Positions 37,074-47,218 of a stretch of 47,450 bases of DNA are shown one piece after another (position 1 is the stretch's first letter; every line of letters starts with the position of its first letter). The translations under genes and the position numbers were made by a program. The notes beneath the pieces were generated by a model that was not told the origin of the DNA, ran no database searches, and saw nothing but the letters and a program-made list of their open reading frames with translations. The stretch is taken from assembly GCA_030849805.1 (NCBI GenBank), contig JASANZ010002114.1:1-47450 (forward strand), read 5' to 3'. This stretch comes from Sergeia podlipaevii. Its lineage: Eukaryota; Euglenozoa; Kinetoplastea; Trypanosomatida; Trypanosomatidae.

Positions 37074-38858
37074 TTTCGGTCACTATGTACTACTTACTAA
37101 TCGTGTACGTTGGATGGGAGAGCAACAAGTATGTCACGCGATAATGTCCGTCCTGACAGTCTCCTTCGATAGATCTCAGTCAAAGTTTACTACTTGCAGT
37201 TCACCAAGTGTAGAGAGAGAGAAGGAGAGAATGGAGGGATCAGAGGAAAAGAAACGGGAAAATAGAACTAAATTTTCTTCTTTTCTTTTTGGGTGTGTGT
37301 GTGGGTATTGGCGTATTTGCGCGCCGCAAGGGCTATTGTTGTTTTTTAAAAAAAAAATTTCTCTTTTTTTTTTCCAAAGCCTTCTCTCAATCAAAATGCT
37401 TGTCTTGGAAAAAAAAAGCAAAAGTGCTGTATGATTATTATTTTATGGCCTACGCTGCCTGCAAATACATCAAACGATATGAATGTATATATGTATATAT
37501 ATAGATATATATATATATCAATAGTCAAAAGAGCTGCCGCATGCGTATGTAAATACGTTCCGCAAAAAAAAAAAAGAAGAAAAAGGTAGATAACGACCAG
37601 AAATAAAAATTGATAAAAAGAAATGGAAAAAAATAGAGAAATGTAATATAAGGAATGAAGGAGAAAGCAACGTAGTAGATCCTACTCAAGGATCCTTCGT
37701 CTACTGTTGCTGCTATTTTTTTGCTGGTAATAAATAAATAGAATGAGGTAAACATGTATTTTAATAATCTTGTGATTGATTGTTTGTCATGCTTGCGACC
37801 CACACATATATAGATAGATATATACACACACGCGCACCACTTACAATACTGAGTCGGAACGATAATACTTGGTGAAGCACATACACACACACATACACAT
37901 TGCATTATAAATATATCATCCACAAGTGAAGAGTTGGCAGAGAAATTTAGAGCAATAAAAGAAAGAAGAAAAAAAAAAAAAACGTAATGGACAAGGACAA
38001 AAATTGACCAATAAGTGACTTGCAGCCGTGTAAAGAATCAACAAACGCAAAAAAAAAAAAAAAATGAGAAAGGAAAGAATTTTCTTTTAGAAAAAAAAAG
38101 GGGGGTTGATGGCAAATGTGAAAAGAAGGACTCTCCCCTGGGGATGCATGCGCATGTGTAGGATTCGATACAAAGAATTTTACTTCTCTCCTTGTTGAAT
38201 TTTTTGCCAGTACAATTTCTCTTTAATCACTTTTTTTTTTAGTAATCTCTTTTTTTTTCTTTTCCTCTCCCTTATTAGGCCTTCGATTTCTCCTTTTCTT
38301 TTTGTTGTTGTTGTTGTTACGCGCGAGTTTCCATATATAAGTCCCACAAACATCGTCATCGTGTGACACCTGCACACTTGTGCAGCTCGTGCCTGCTTCT
38401 CTTTATAAATATATTGTAGAGAGGCTGTCATCACATATGAGGTGTATGGATGTCTTTTTTAAAAGGCATATCAGCGTGTGTACTTCCTTTTCTCTCGCTT
38501 TTTTTTTCCGAAAGGCTTTTCTATCTCCCCTTCAAAGTCACTCTAGAAGAGAGGTGAGGGTGACCCTTCATTCGTTAGATCCGTTCAGTACACGAATATA
38601 TAGCCATCCCATGTGTGACGAGAAGCCCACGTTGAAGCTTGAAATCTATATACCATAATGACAATATAAACCAGTACGCATATAAAGAAAAAAGAAACAG
38701 AAAAACACAAGATTCACTGTGCAATATACAAAGCTATTGTGCTCTTCCCCTACTCATCTACATCTACGCTTACGCATACACGCGCACACAAACTCGCGCA
38801 ACTGCCATATTTTTGCTCTTTTATCAACAACAAAAAAAAAGCATTGTTTCATGATGCG

Positions 38859-38884
38859 GTGTGTGTGTGTGTGTGTGTGTGTGT
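38859..38884. repeat. (GT)13 microsatellite
   Basis: An uninterrupted GT run of 26 bases lies in the presumed 3' flank of the WD40 gene. Confidence 0.95.
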
Positions 38885-39196
38885 TCCATGTGTTCGAAGT
38901 GTGTGTATGCATGCGTACGAGTCTCAAAGGAAACCATGTATGTAGCGCGGCAAAAAAAGAAAATGGATAAAACCAAAAGTACAGCTATAAAACACTTAGC
39001 ACGCATAAAGGAGAACACGCACATCCCCATGTCATTTCATGTTCTCTACTTTCACCCATGGTAGTCAAACATACACACACAAAGAGAAAAAAAATGAGTA
39101 AGTAAGCGGAAACAAGGCTCTCTCTCTCTCATTCTCTCATTCTCTCTCCTCCTCGTCGCATATGCTGCGCCTCCCATCCAGCCGCCTTGATCAATT

Positions 39197-42100
39197 TCAT
39201 TCATCATCGCCTCTATATAGCTCCCTCAGTACACTACAGTTCAGCGAGCTCGGTTTCACCACCACCGCAGCCTCACCGTCGCCATCTTTTCCTTGCGAGT
39301 CATTCTTTGTGATCAAGTCATCGATGCGAAGACTGAGGATGTTGCAGTGACTGTCCAGCTTCTCCAGCCTCTCTCGCAGCAAACGTGTGGAGAGCGAGAT
39401 CTCCTCTAGACACACGCTAAGGTCAAAATCGGTTGCGTTTTGCTCCTCCTCTGGCGTCATGAACACAACCGGTGGAGGGAGGGTGATGGTAATGTAAATG
39501 CAAAAGAGAGCGAGCATGTCGGTCGTGATGGTCATCACATCCCTCAATGGCGGGTGCGTCGTGCTCGCGGCAGACACGTGCAGATTTCCCGCTCCCGCCG
39601 TCGATGGCACTGCCGTCACGTGTGGGCGAGACGGACTCGTGCGCCAGCTGCCGCCATCAGTAAAGCTCACCGTCTGCGGCTCAGCGCCAAGCATGCGCGA
39701 GGAATCTCGACTGATACTGTTGCTGTATGAATAACCACCCCCATCCCTTGCAATGGCTGAGCTCGTGACGCTCATGTATCCAACCCCACCGCTACCAGCG
39801 CCACCGCTGCCGCCGCCGCCGCCGCCATTACCACCGCCGCCAGATGCCTGAGGCCCATTCATTGCTTTCTCTGTTACTGCGACAAACGCTCTCAGATCAT
39901 TTGACATGACAGCCAAGTCCTTAAGAAGGTCCCGCCAGCCCCACAGCTTCTCATTGATCAGAAGAAAGTTTTCAGCGTTGATAGAGGTGGTCTGCTCTGG
40001 ATATAAGAGTGAGGACACCATCTCCAGACTCGCCGCTAGTAGCCGCACACATGTGTGTCCCCAGTACAGCATTCCACGCACGCGGGACTCGGAGCACCTC
40101 AGTCGTCCCCTCATCGTGAAGAGACCACGTACCGTCGGGTTGCGCTTGATGGACTCTGGCACGTGCTCTGTATAGGATGCAAGCGCGCTGCGTATGCGTG
40201 TGGTGGCAGCCTCCATATCAAGAGACGTACTCACCAGTCGGCAGGACTCCGCCTCTGCTGAAGAGAGAATAGCGTTGCGCTCGTCCTCCGAGGAGTATCG
40301 TGGTGATGCAGCACCCGTACTGAGGCCGACGTTATTATAGTTATTGGCGGCGGCGATGGTTGTGCTGTTCATATTGCCACCACGGTTGCGATCTTGCAGC
40401 TGGCTCAGGTCTGCCGCGAGCGTAGCAAGCCGCGAGTCCTCTACAGGAATATTCGTAAAGTAGTTCTCTTCCTTGTTGCCAATGAGAGTCTCAAGTACAA
40501 TCGTCTTGAATTCTGCCCGGCAAAGATCCAGCATGCCTTGAGCTGTGGTGATATCCCAGAGTGCAGTAAACTGCATAAAGTCCTTTGCCAGGTTCACCGT
40601 GTAGCCCTCTCCTTCATATGGCTCATACACAAGCCGCCGTGAGTCCTCCACCCGCTGCCAAGCGCCATTGACGTACACAATAACGGAACGAAGCTCCTCT
40701 ACCTCTCGGTGCAGTATCGTTAGCACTTGACGCGGCGGTAGCTCAGGAGGAAACAGCAGCAGCCGTGACGTCATCGTTGCGGTCGCGGTAGAGGCCTGAA
40801 ACGAGGGATTGCTAAAGTGTGCCAACTCCGCTTTAAGTGGGCTTGTGTCGTTATGGGGCGCTAACACATCCGTCGATGGAAGCAGTACAGCAGTTGTGGT
40901 GGTGGTGCCTGCCCTGCGAGGCCACATGGCATCCGCCTCTGACGGTCCTTGGGCCGCCCCTCCAGTGTGAAGGAGTTGCTGCTGCTGATGTGCGAGTCCT
41001 TCCGCTGCTGTCTTGAGTCCAGCAGACACCGCGTCCTCCTGTGCCACGAGAATCCTCGCCGTCAAGTCAGCAAGAGAAGAGGTAAACTTGCGAATCTCTC
41101 GGACGGAGCTTGAAGCGGTGACGCTACTCAACCGCTCAAGCACCTTCTGCACCTCATCCATCTGACGCTCACACGACTTGAAAAGTTTAGTGGTTGCCAG
41201 CTCTGACAGGGTGAGTGCCGGTACGCTGCCTTCATCAACGCGCTCAGCAGCACTACTACCAATGGCAGTGACACCTTGAGCATCAATGGTTGTCGTACTT
41301 CGCTGCTGTCGCTGCGAGGCAGTCGCATTTGGCAATGAAGACTGCGCTTTATGCAGCGCAGAGTCTAGAGGGACTGCAGCAGAGCTTAGCGCCTGGACAT
41401 GCATTGGCTGCTCTTGCTGCTGTAGATACAGTCGTTGCTGACGCAAGAGCACATGAGCTTGTCTGGAAATGTCCAAAAATCGTTGCGCCGACGTCCGCAC
41501 CGCCTGTTCAATTCTTACCACACACGTAGCAAAAGCCTCATTTCTGTCAACGATGCGCTTGTTGTGTCGCTCCAGGCTCTGTACTTGCTGATGGAATGTC
41601 TGCCGCTCTGCTTGGCTGGAGCGCGAAAGACTAGATACCCACTGCAGCAAGGTCTCATTGCTGAAGCTGCCGCTGCCATCTCCGGTACCAACTACGCTCA
41701 GTGTTGAGCCCTCACTGGTGCGGCCGCCGGCTCCCACAGTCAGCATGCTAGTATTGTTATTCATATTGTGATTGACGTTGGGGGATGAAGAAGGACCTGA
41801 AAATGGGGCGTCTGTGATCCCCGCACAGGTCGCGCGACGCGCCAAGTTTGGTACAGACGAAGAAGGGTGCTCTGGAGACGGAGACATCAAGCCACTCACG
41901 TTCAAGTGGGGATCTAGGGAGCGTTGTCGTGCTTGTGTGCCAGCGTTGCTACCACCGCTGCTAGTATCGCCAGCGGCAGCAGTAGTAGCAACATTACTGT
42001 TACCAGCAAAAGTGTTGGCGTTGGCACTCCCCTCTACGCATGCGCTCGCACCAGCTAAGATGATGCCCTTGTAGAGCCTTGCAAACCCAATCGCCACCGC

Positions 42101-44698
42101 CTTACCCTCCGGAGTTGCGTACTCCTTATCAATCGTCTCGCTTTCGTCCGCATCGAGCGGGGGCACGAGATGTGTGTCACACTCCATCATCCATCGCATA
42201 AGGGTGCTATGAATACGAGTGAAGTCTGACAGAGGTGCCTCTGAACGCTGCAGAGACACCAGTGATTTCTTCATGCTTTCTGTGCTTGTTTTCAGCTGCG
42301 TGAGGGAGGTAATGATCTCGCCAGTGGCGGCAAAGCGCGTGGCGCTAAGGCTGGCGGGTGCACCCATCACTACATTCGCGGGCATCCCCAATCCGGCTGC
42401 AACAACAACGCCGCTAGCGTCGGTGTTCGCGATGGAGTCCATGATAATATTCCTGGGCAAGGACGCGGGCTGCTGATGCGTATAAATTTTCGTAAACGCG
42501 GGTACGGCCCCGCTCTGGGTTGCGGCTGAAGATGATGCAGCAGTTATGGAAATGCCATCGCCAGCTCCCCCACCTCCGCCTCCGCCTCCTCCCGCTGCTG
42601 CCCCTGTGGCTCCACCGGTGATAGTTAAAGCCCCGCCGCCGCCACCACTGCGAGTCGCAACGGTCTCCTTGCGCTGCGGCGATACCGTGTCCTTCGGCAG
42701 TATCAGCCCGTTGAGTTGCGAAGAGTTCTCGTATGTAAAGACGGAAATGACCTTGCGTTTGCCGCGGCCCTCATCATGGGTAATAACAGCGAGAGGCACC
42801 GCTGTGAAGAGTCGAATGCCGATGGGGCTGACACCCTCGACAGAGATGCCCTTGTAGAGCAGAGAGGGCTCAACGGGGTTCGTGACGTCTAGCAACGCGA
42901 TACAGCTCATATCAGACTGCAGAAGGGAGCCCTGACCTGTCACGATGGCGGTCTTGTTATGAAACGCAAGTGCTGTGATGCTGAAACTAATGGTCTCTAT
43001 CGTTTCAAACGTACTGGGGTCCATGAGCGCGGTATACTTGTTCATGCTCGCCCACACTACATTGCCATCGGCGCAGTACTCGATGAGTGTCACCTCGCTC
43101 TTCATCTTGATCGCGTTTTCGGCCTTGTCGTGAGACTGTCTAGGGACGCGTACATTGTCGCCGCCACCCTCGTAGATTCTAATCATATTGTCATCGGCGA
43201 TAGCCCAGACATGCTTGGTGTTGGGGACGTAGCAAAGGCCAGTGAGGATGGCCGCGATGTTACGGCTCTTGATCTTGCGTCGAGCCTGTGGGTCCCACAC
43301 CCGTACAGCCTTGTCGCGTCCTGCAGACCACACCCTGCCGTTCTCCAGCTGCCATATTTTGTTCACAGTTTGGTTGTGCGCGCCGCGAATGGTGCCGTCC
43401 TCAACACGTCGGTCGAGATCTATAATGCTAATATTCCCTCGACTCAAACCACACCACAACGCGTAGGTGTCCTCGCTGCCGCTGAAAGACACCTCTGTAG
43501 CGGTACTTGTGCTCGCCCCCGCCGCGGTTGACTTCTCCTTCTTGCCACCAGTGCGGGGTGTCGAGGACTTCAGCCGTCTCGGCGCCTTCGACGTGTTCTC
43601 CGGCGCCAGTGTGAAGGTGGTCTGTTTAGCTCCTGGTATGCGCACCACCGCCATGCAGTACACCTGGGACACGCTATCGATGGAGTGCACCGTCTCCAGT
43701 TCAGTGCCCTTCAGCCCCACCATCGTCACTGGGTCATCGCCAATGGCGATCCAGAGGCTCTTCCCATCTGGTGCCACCGCCATATCCTGCATCGGGGTCG
43801 CCATAGACATGCGTGAGACAAGCATCGGTGGGTTGCAGACGTGGTTGACACTACGTGTGTTGGTGTGCTGCGATGCCGCCAACGAGAGGGTCGTCTGCAA
43901 GCCCAGCGACGAGGTCGCTTGATGACTGCGTGTGAACCCGTTTGTGCCCCCCGCTCCATACCGCCGTGCAGCGGTTGATGACAGCGGCACAGTGCCCAAC
44001 GCGGCCGCGCTAGAAGATCCCACCAAAGGTTGCTGCTGCTGCTGCTGCTGTTGCTGCTGTGGCAACTGAGAGACAGTGCCGGTGCTTCCAGCGATCAAGT
44101 GGTTGCTTGATCGAACAGCACTATATCCCTTAGTGGCAGACCCTGCGCTAAGCACAGCTGCACCGGCGGCTGTCGCAGAGCCATGCGTGAGAACTGAAGA
44201 TGTGCCGTGTTGCGTCCGTTGCGATGGGTCGTTCCGGGGTGGTGAGGTGGAGGTAAGCTGTCGTGTGGTGTCGGTGCCACCTGTGGCAGGTCGTCGCTTT
44301 GAGTTCGTACCACTTCCTGCTGCGGCTGCCATAGTCAGCGTTGGAGACCCCTTCGCATTGACCATGCTAGCTAAAATACCGCCACTTCCTCTATGACTAA
44401 CAGCGCCAGCTGCGGTACTACCATGATCAACAAAAGTGTTATCGTCATCTTCGGGCTGCGCAGCGTACACCGTCATGGGCACGTACAAATATTTATCGTC
44501 CTGACGTGGGGAGTCCCCCTCGCCGTCCCTCGTGCCCGCGCCAGACTCCGCGGCTACTTTATAAACCTGCTCCTTGACCTGCTTCTCCCCTGGAGGAAGA
44601 CGAGCAAACTGATCCCCAAGGCCCCACCCACCACCAGTCTCGAAGCTGTTGAGATGCAGCGGTGGAATTTTTACCGCAGGACTTGTCAAATTGTTCAT
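39197..44698 (-). CDS. Large WD40-repeat protein with long helical C-terminal half
   Basis: This is an 1833-residue protein. The N-terminal ~280 residues are disordered and contain an 11-Gln run (44031-44063). A WD40-like beta-propeller region spans about residues 285-660: MQDMAVAPDGKSLWIAIGDD, ALWCGLSRGNISIIDLDRRV, QTVNKIWQLENGRVWSAGRD, KAVRVWD and HVWAIADDNMIRIYEGG. A Gly-rich insert (about 42560-42600) follows. The remaining ~1100 residues are largely helical with coiled-coil stretches (RQTFHQQVQSLERHNKRIVD; LRERLEKLDSHCNILSLRID) broken by Ser/Gly inserts. The organisation suggests a scaffold. No specific family is recognised. Start ATG at 44698; TGA stop at 39204-39197 region ends with the acidic YRGDDE. 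Confidence 0.82.
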   Translation of the reverse strand: MNNLTSPAVKIPPLHLNSFETGGGWGLGDQFARLPPGEKQVKEQVYKVAAESGAGTRDGEGDSPRQDDKYLYVPMTVYAAQPEDDDNTFVDHGSTAAGAVSHRGSGGILASMVNAKGSPTLTMAAAAGSGTNSKRRPATGGTDTTRQLTSTSPPRNDPSQRTQHGTSSVLTHGSATAAGAAVLSAGSATKGYSAVRSSNHLIAGSTGTVSQLPQQQQQQQQQQPLVGSSSAAALGTVPLSSTAARRYGAGGTNGFTRSHQATSSLGLQTTLSLAASQHTNTRSVNHVCNPPMLVSRMSMATPMQDMAVAPDGKSLWIAIGDDPVTMVGLKGTELETVHSIDSVSQVYCMAVVRIPGAKQTTFTLAPENTSKAPRRLKSSTPRTGGKKEKSTAAGASTSTATEVSFSGSEDTYALWCGLSRGNISIIDLDRRVEDGTIRGAHNQTVNKIWQLENGRVWSAGRDKAVRVWDPQARRKIKSRNIAAILTGLCYVPNTKHVWAIADDNMIRIYEGGGDNVRVPRQSHDKAENAIKMKSEVTLIEYCADGNVVWASMNKYTALMDPSTFETIETISFSITALAFHNKTAIVTGQGSLLQSDMSCIALLDVTNPVEPSLLYKGISVEGVSPIGIRLFTAVPLAVITHDEGRGKRKVISVFTYENSSQLNGLILPKDTVSPQRKETVATRSGGGGGALTITGGATGAAAGGGGGGGGGAGDGISITAASSSAATQSGAVPAFTKIYTHQQPASLPRNIIMDSIANTDASGVVVAAGLGMPANVVMGAPASLSATRFAATGEIITSLTQLKTSTESMKKSLVSLQRSEAPLSDFTRIHSTLMRWMMECDTHLVPPLDADESETIDKEYATPEGKAVAIGFARLYKGIILAGASACVEGSANANTFAGNSNVATTAAAGDTSSGGSNAGTQARQRSLDPHLNVSGLMSPSPEHPSSSVPNLARRATCAGITDAPFSGPSSSPNVNHNMNNNTSMLTVGAGGRTSEGSTLSVVGTGDGSGSFSNETLLQWVSSLSRSSQAERQTFHQQVQSLERHNKRIVDRNEAFATCVVRIEQAVRTSAQRFLDISRQAHVLLRQQRLYLQQQEQPMHVQALSSAAVPLDSALHKAQSSLPNATASQRQQRSTTTIDAQGVTAIGSSAAERVDEGSVPALTLSELATTKLFKSCERQMDEVQKVLERLSSVTASSSVREIRKFTSSLADLTARILVAQEDAVSAGLKTAAEGLAHQQQQLLHTGGAAQGPSEADAMWPRRAGTTTTTAVLLPSTDVLAPHNDTSPLKAELAHFSNPSFQASTATATMTSRLLLFPPELPPRQVLTILHREVEELRSVIVYVNGAWQRVEDSRRLVYEPYEGEGYTVNLAKDFMQFTALWDITTAQGMLDLCRAEFKTIVLETLIGNKEENYFTNIPVEDSRLATLAADLSQLQDRNRGGNMNSTTIAAANNYNNVGLSTGAASPRYSSEDERNAILSSAEAESCRLVSTSLDMEAATTRIRSALASYTEHVPESIKRNPTVRGLFTMRGRLRCSESRVRGMLYWGHTCVRLLAASLEMVSSLLYPEQTTSINAENFLLINEKLWGWRDLLKDLAVMSNDLRAFVAVTEKAMNGPQASGGGGNGGGGGGSGGAGSGGVGYMSVTSSAIARDGGGYSYSNSISRDSSRMLGAEPQTVSFTDGGSWRTSPSRPHVTAVPSTAGAGNLHVSAASTTHPPLRDVMTITTDMLALFCIYITITLPPPVVFMTPEEEQNATDFDLSVCLEEISLSTRLLRERLEKLDSHCNILSLRIDDLITKNDSQGKDGDGEAAVVVKPSSLNCSVLRELYRGDDE
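44031..44063 (-). repeat. Poly-Gln codon run in the WD40 gene
   Basis: Eleven Gln codons (mostly CAG with two CAA) in frame with the WD40 protein; the CAA interruptions would limit slippage. Confidence 0.9.
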
Positions 44699-46227
44699 CA
44701 GAGCAGATGAAAGAAGAAAAAAATAATTGATCTATTTGTGGTCTGCTACACCATAAATAAATAGATCAGGACAAGTACAAATATATATAAGAAAATGAGG
44801 AAAACGACACAAAACGCAAATCCTCTCTCTCTTCTTATATATCGCCCCAAGTTCGTTTCTTTTTCCTTCCTTCTTTCTTTCTCTTATTCAGCGTACCAAC
44901 AATACGGAAAGTTAAGGCAAAGAGAGAAAGTCCAATGGAAAATAATAATAATAATAATAATAATAAAAAGAGTGTGTATGTGTGTTTGTCAATAGAAAGT
45001 GGGGTGAGAGAAAAAAAAAGGATACCTTACTCTGCGTCTCTCCTATCGTATGGTTTCCCCGAGGTATTTTATATATAACTGAGCCAAAAAAAAAAAAAAA
45101 AAGAACACAACCGCAAACAAAGAAAAAAAAAGGCGCCTTGTACAAACAATGCAAAAATAATAACAAAAAAAAAAAGCGGCAACTGACACCAAGAATAAAC
45201 TACAAACGAATAGATAACGATATATAGCTATATATAGCGAGAGAAAACTGTATTCTGCTTGCGTATGTTTGTGTTGCAACCGAAAATCAGCAAGTGAACA
45301 GGGGGGATCCTTATAATATACAAAAAGAGGACAAATTGAAAAGAAAAAAAATGCTAGTGGTATTCAACGGTGAAAAAAAAAAGGCACTTGAAAAGAGGGA
45401 GAGAAGGAGAAAAAAGAAATGAAACCTAAACTTTTAAAGCAGATAAAGAAAAAATAAATGGAAAAAATTGCTTCTTCTTATATATTCTACTAGTCGTAAG
45501 ATCCTCCTTTCTCTTTCTGTCTCTTTCTATACCTTTCACGTTTATATTTATGTAGCTACCTGTATTGTTTTCGTCTTTTTGCTTCCTTCTCTCTCTCTCT
45601 TGTGAGTGCTAGTGCGCTACTCTCGTCGAGAAGTTAAAGGCGTGTGTATGTGTGTGCTGAAAGAAAAAAAAATAAAGTATTGATAATGATTGATGATGCT
45701 TCCCTACCAAATGTGAAAAGCTCTGGAATTACAGACGTGTGATAAAGAGAAGAAAAAAAAATGATTACAGGATAGTTTCGTGTGTGTTTCTTCACTGCTT
45801 TCCTGACTTCAACAAAGGCAAAAAACAAGCAAAAAAATAAGCAAAAAGATAGGTAAAAAAAAGGAGAAGTAGATGAGAGGAAGAAATGGAAAAAAAGAAA
45901 TGAAAAAAGAATAGAAACATATTGCAAAGTGAAAGGCTTTTCCTCCTCCATTTATTCAATGTGGCAGGAAGAATGAAATAGTACGCCTCTACACGCACTG
46001 GAGCAAAAGAAGACTCTATGAAGCCTTGTTGGCCAAGTTCGCGCAGCGCGGTCGTTTGTAAACCTCGCCTTTTCACCACCTAATCATATTATATAAATAT
46101 TGTTTTTTTTTTCTTTCCTTTTGTAATTATGTTTTACCGAGATGATCTCTCAAGTAAAATAAAATGAAAACAAAGATTTCTCCCCATGTGTGACTATTCA
46201 GTCAAGCGCAGGAACCTCTAAAAAAAA
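44699..46227. other. Spacer between eS12 gene and WD40 gene
   Basis: No full gene is seen. It holds an AAT run (44941-44965), poly-A runs, and the palindrome ATATATAGCTATATAT (about 45221-45236). A less repetitive island at about 45945-46079 encodes a minus frame beginning MVKRRGLQTTALRELGQQGF that then runs into low-complexity sequence. It is treated as a finding, not a gene. Confidence 0.5.
44941..44965. repeat. (AAT)n microsatellite
   Basis: About eight tandem AAT units lie about 240 bases upstream of the WD40 gene start. Confidence 0.85.
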
Positions 46228-46650
46228 TTAGTTGTGGAGCTCGTTGAGGAGGTACTCGAGGGCCTTGGTGCGCTCGCCGAAGTCGCGGATGGCCACGCAA
46301 GAGCACTTGAAGGTCTTCTTAACCTCGCCGGTGGCGTCCTTGCGGACGAGGCCAGCCCAGAGGGCGAGCTTCTCGCGCTCCTCGACGTTGATCAGATCGA
46401 TCTCGCCCTGCTTGGAGAGAGCGGTCACGAGCTTCTTGTACTCCTCATCCTCGCAGTCGTCGGCGAGGATGCACATGTGCGCGGTGCGGCGGTCGAGAGC
46501 GCGGGCGACCTCAGACAGACCACGCACAAGGCCGTTGGCCTCGTGGGACTTCCGGATGACGATGCGGATGGCATCCTCGAGGGACTCGGGGGCAACATCG
46601 ACGATCGGCTCCTCCACAGGGACTTCGACAACGGGGGTCTCCTCAGTCAT
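46228..46650 (-). CDS. Ribosomal protein eS12 (40S S12)
   Basis: This is a complete 140-residue protein with the usual length of eS12. It has an acidic N-terminus (MTEETPVVEVPVEEPIVDVA), then SLEDAIRIVIRKSHEANGLV, RGLSEVARALDRRTAHMCIL, ADDCEDEEYKKLVTALSKQG, WAGLVRKDATGEVKKTFKCS and CVAIRDFGERTKALEYLLNE. The L7Ae-type fold motifs match eS12 of other eukaryotes. It is a structural protein of the small ribosomal subunit, near the decoding side (beak). It sits directly after the eL18 gene in transcription order. Codon third positions are strongly C/G, as expected for a highly expressed gene, more so than in its neighbours. Confidence 0.97.
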   Translation of the reverse strand: MTEETPVVEVPVEEPIVDVAPESLEDAIRIVIRKSHEANGLVRGLSEVARALDRRTAHMCILADDCEDEEYKKLVTALSKQGEIDLINVEEREKLALWAGLVRKDATGEVKKTFKCSCVAIRDFGERTKALEYLLNELHN

Positions 46651-46688
46651 TGTGGTAACTTTTTTTTTTAAAGGGTACTACACGAAAA

Positions 46689-46742
46689 CTATTGATGTTG
46701 TGATAGCAGTGAGTTTATAGAAAAAAAAATAAAAGGAGAAAG
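46689..46742 (-). promoter_or_regulatory. Candidate trans-splice acceptor for eS12
   Basis: A minus-strand tract of T and C (46719-46742) is followed by the first AG at 46690-46689, giving a leader of about 38 bases before the ATG at 46650. Confidence 0.6.
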
Positions 46743-47218
46743 TATTTAAGAAATGAGCAAGTTTCAATATTGTCAAATGCGCAAGTTTAAATGTTGCTGA
46801 CTAGAGAAGCCAACAAAAAAAAAAGGTCAAAAGAGAGTGAAAAGTATATATATACAAAGAAGAGAGACGCAGCAGCATATATATAACAAAGAAGTGGCTT
46901 CCACAAGAAACCATACCTCACTATATGTATGCATGGGCAGTGCGTACTGTCTATTCTTGAGTAATGTTTAGATATATACTTTTTTTTATAGTGAATAAAT
47001 GATAAAAATAAAATTCAAAATGAAAAAAATGAAATTAGTGTGATAACTAGCAATCGGTAGTAGCCTCAAAGAAAAAGAACTGAGGCGCACAGCCCTTCTT
47101 TTCAGAAAGAGTGAAGTCCCTTCCTCCTTTGAGCGCCAACCATCGACCGTGTCTAGTCGTCGCCATCACAAGAGACATCAGCAAAAGGTGCTGTGCCATC
47201 TTCTCACGCATGGACTGC
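46743..47218. other. Spacer between eL18 gene and eS12 gene
   Basis: No gene is seen. The part next to the eL18 stop (about 47040-47218) is more GC-rich and is the presumed eL18 3' UTR; the rest is A/T-rich. Confidence 0.55.

Larger units (their letters stand above)
36961..39196. other. Longest spacer (about 2.3 kb), between WD40 gene and unrecognised membrane-protein gene
   Basis: No gene is convincing. It holds a CTG run (37052-37073), AT repeats near 37495-37518, a palindrome AAGGATCCTT (37689-37698) within an imperfect stem, a 26-base GT run, and many poly-A runs. The ~80 bases before 39197 are pyrimidine-rich on plus. A plus-strand frame at 38380-38658 (92 codons) is the least repetitive one but is on the opposite strand and resembles nothing known. 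Confidence 0.5.

Noticed and set aside
38380..38658. Plus-strand frame of 92 codons
   Set aside because: It is on the opposite strand to the whole gene array, has no recognisable motif, and no splice tract suited to it is evident.
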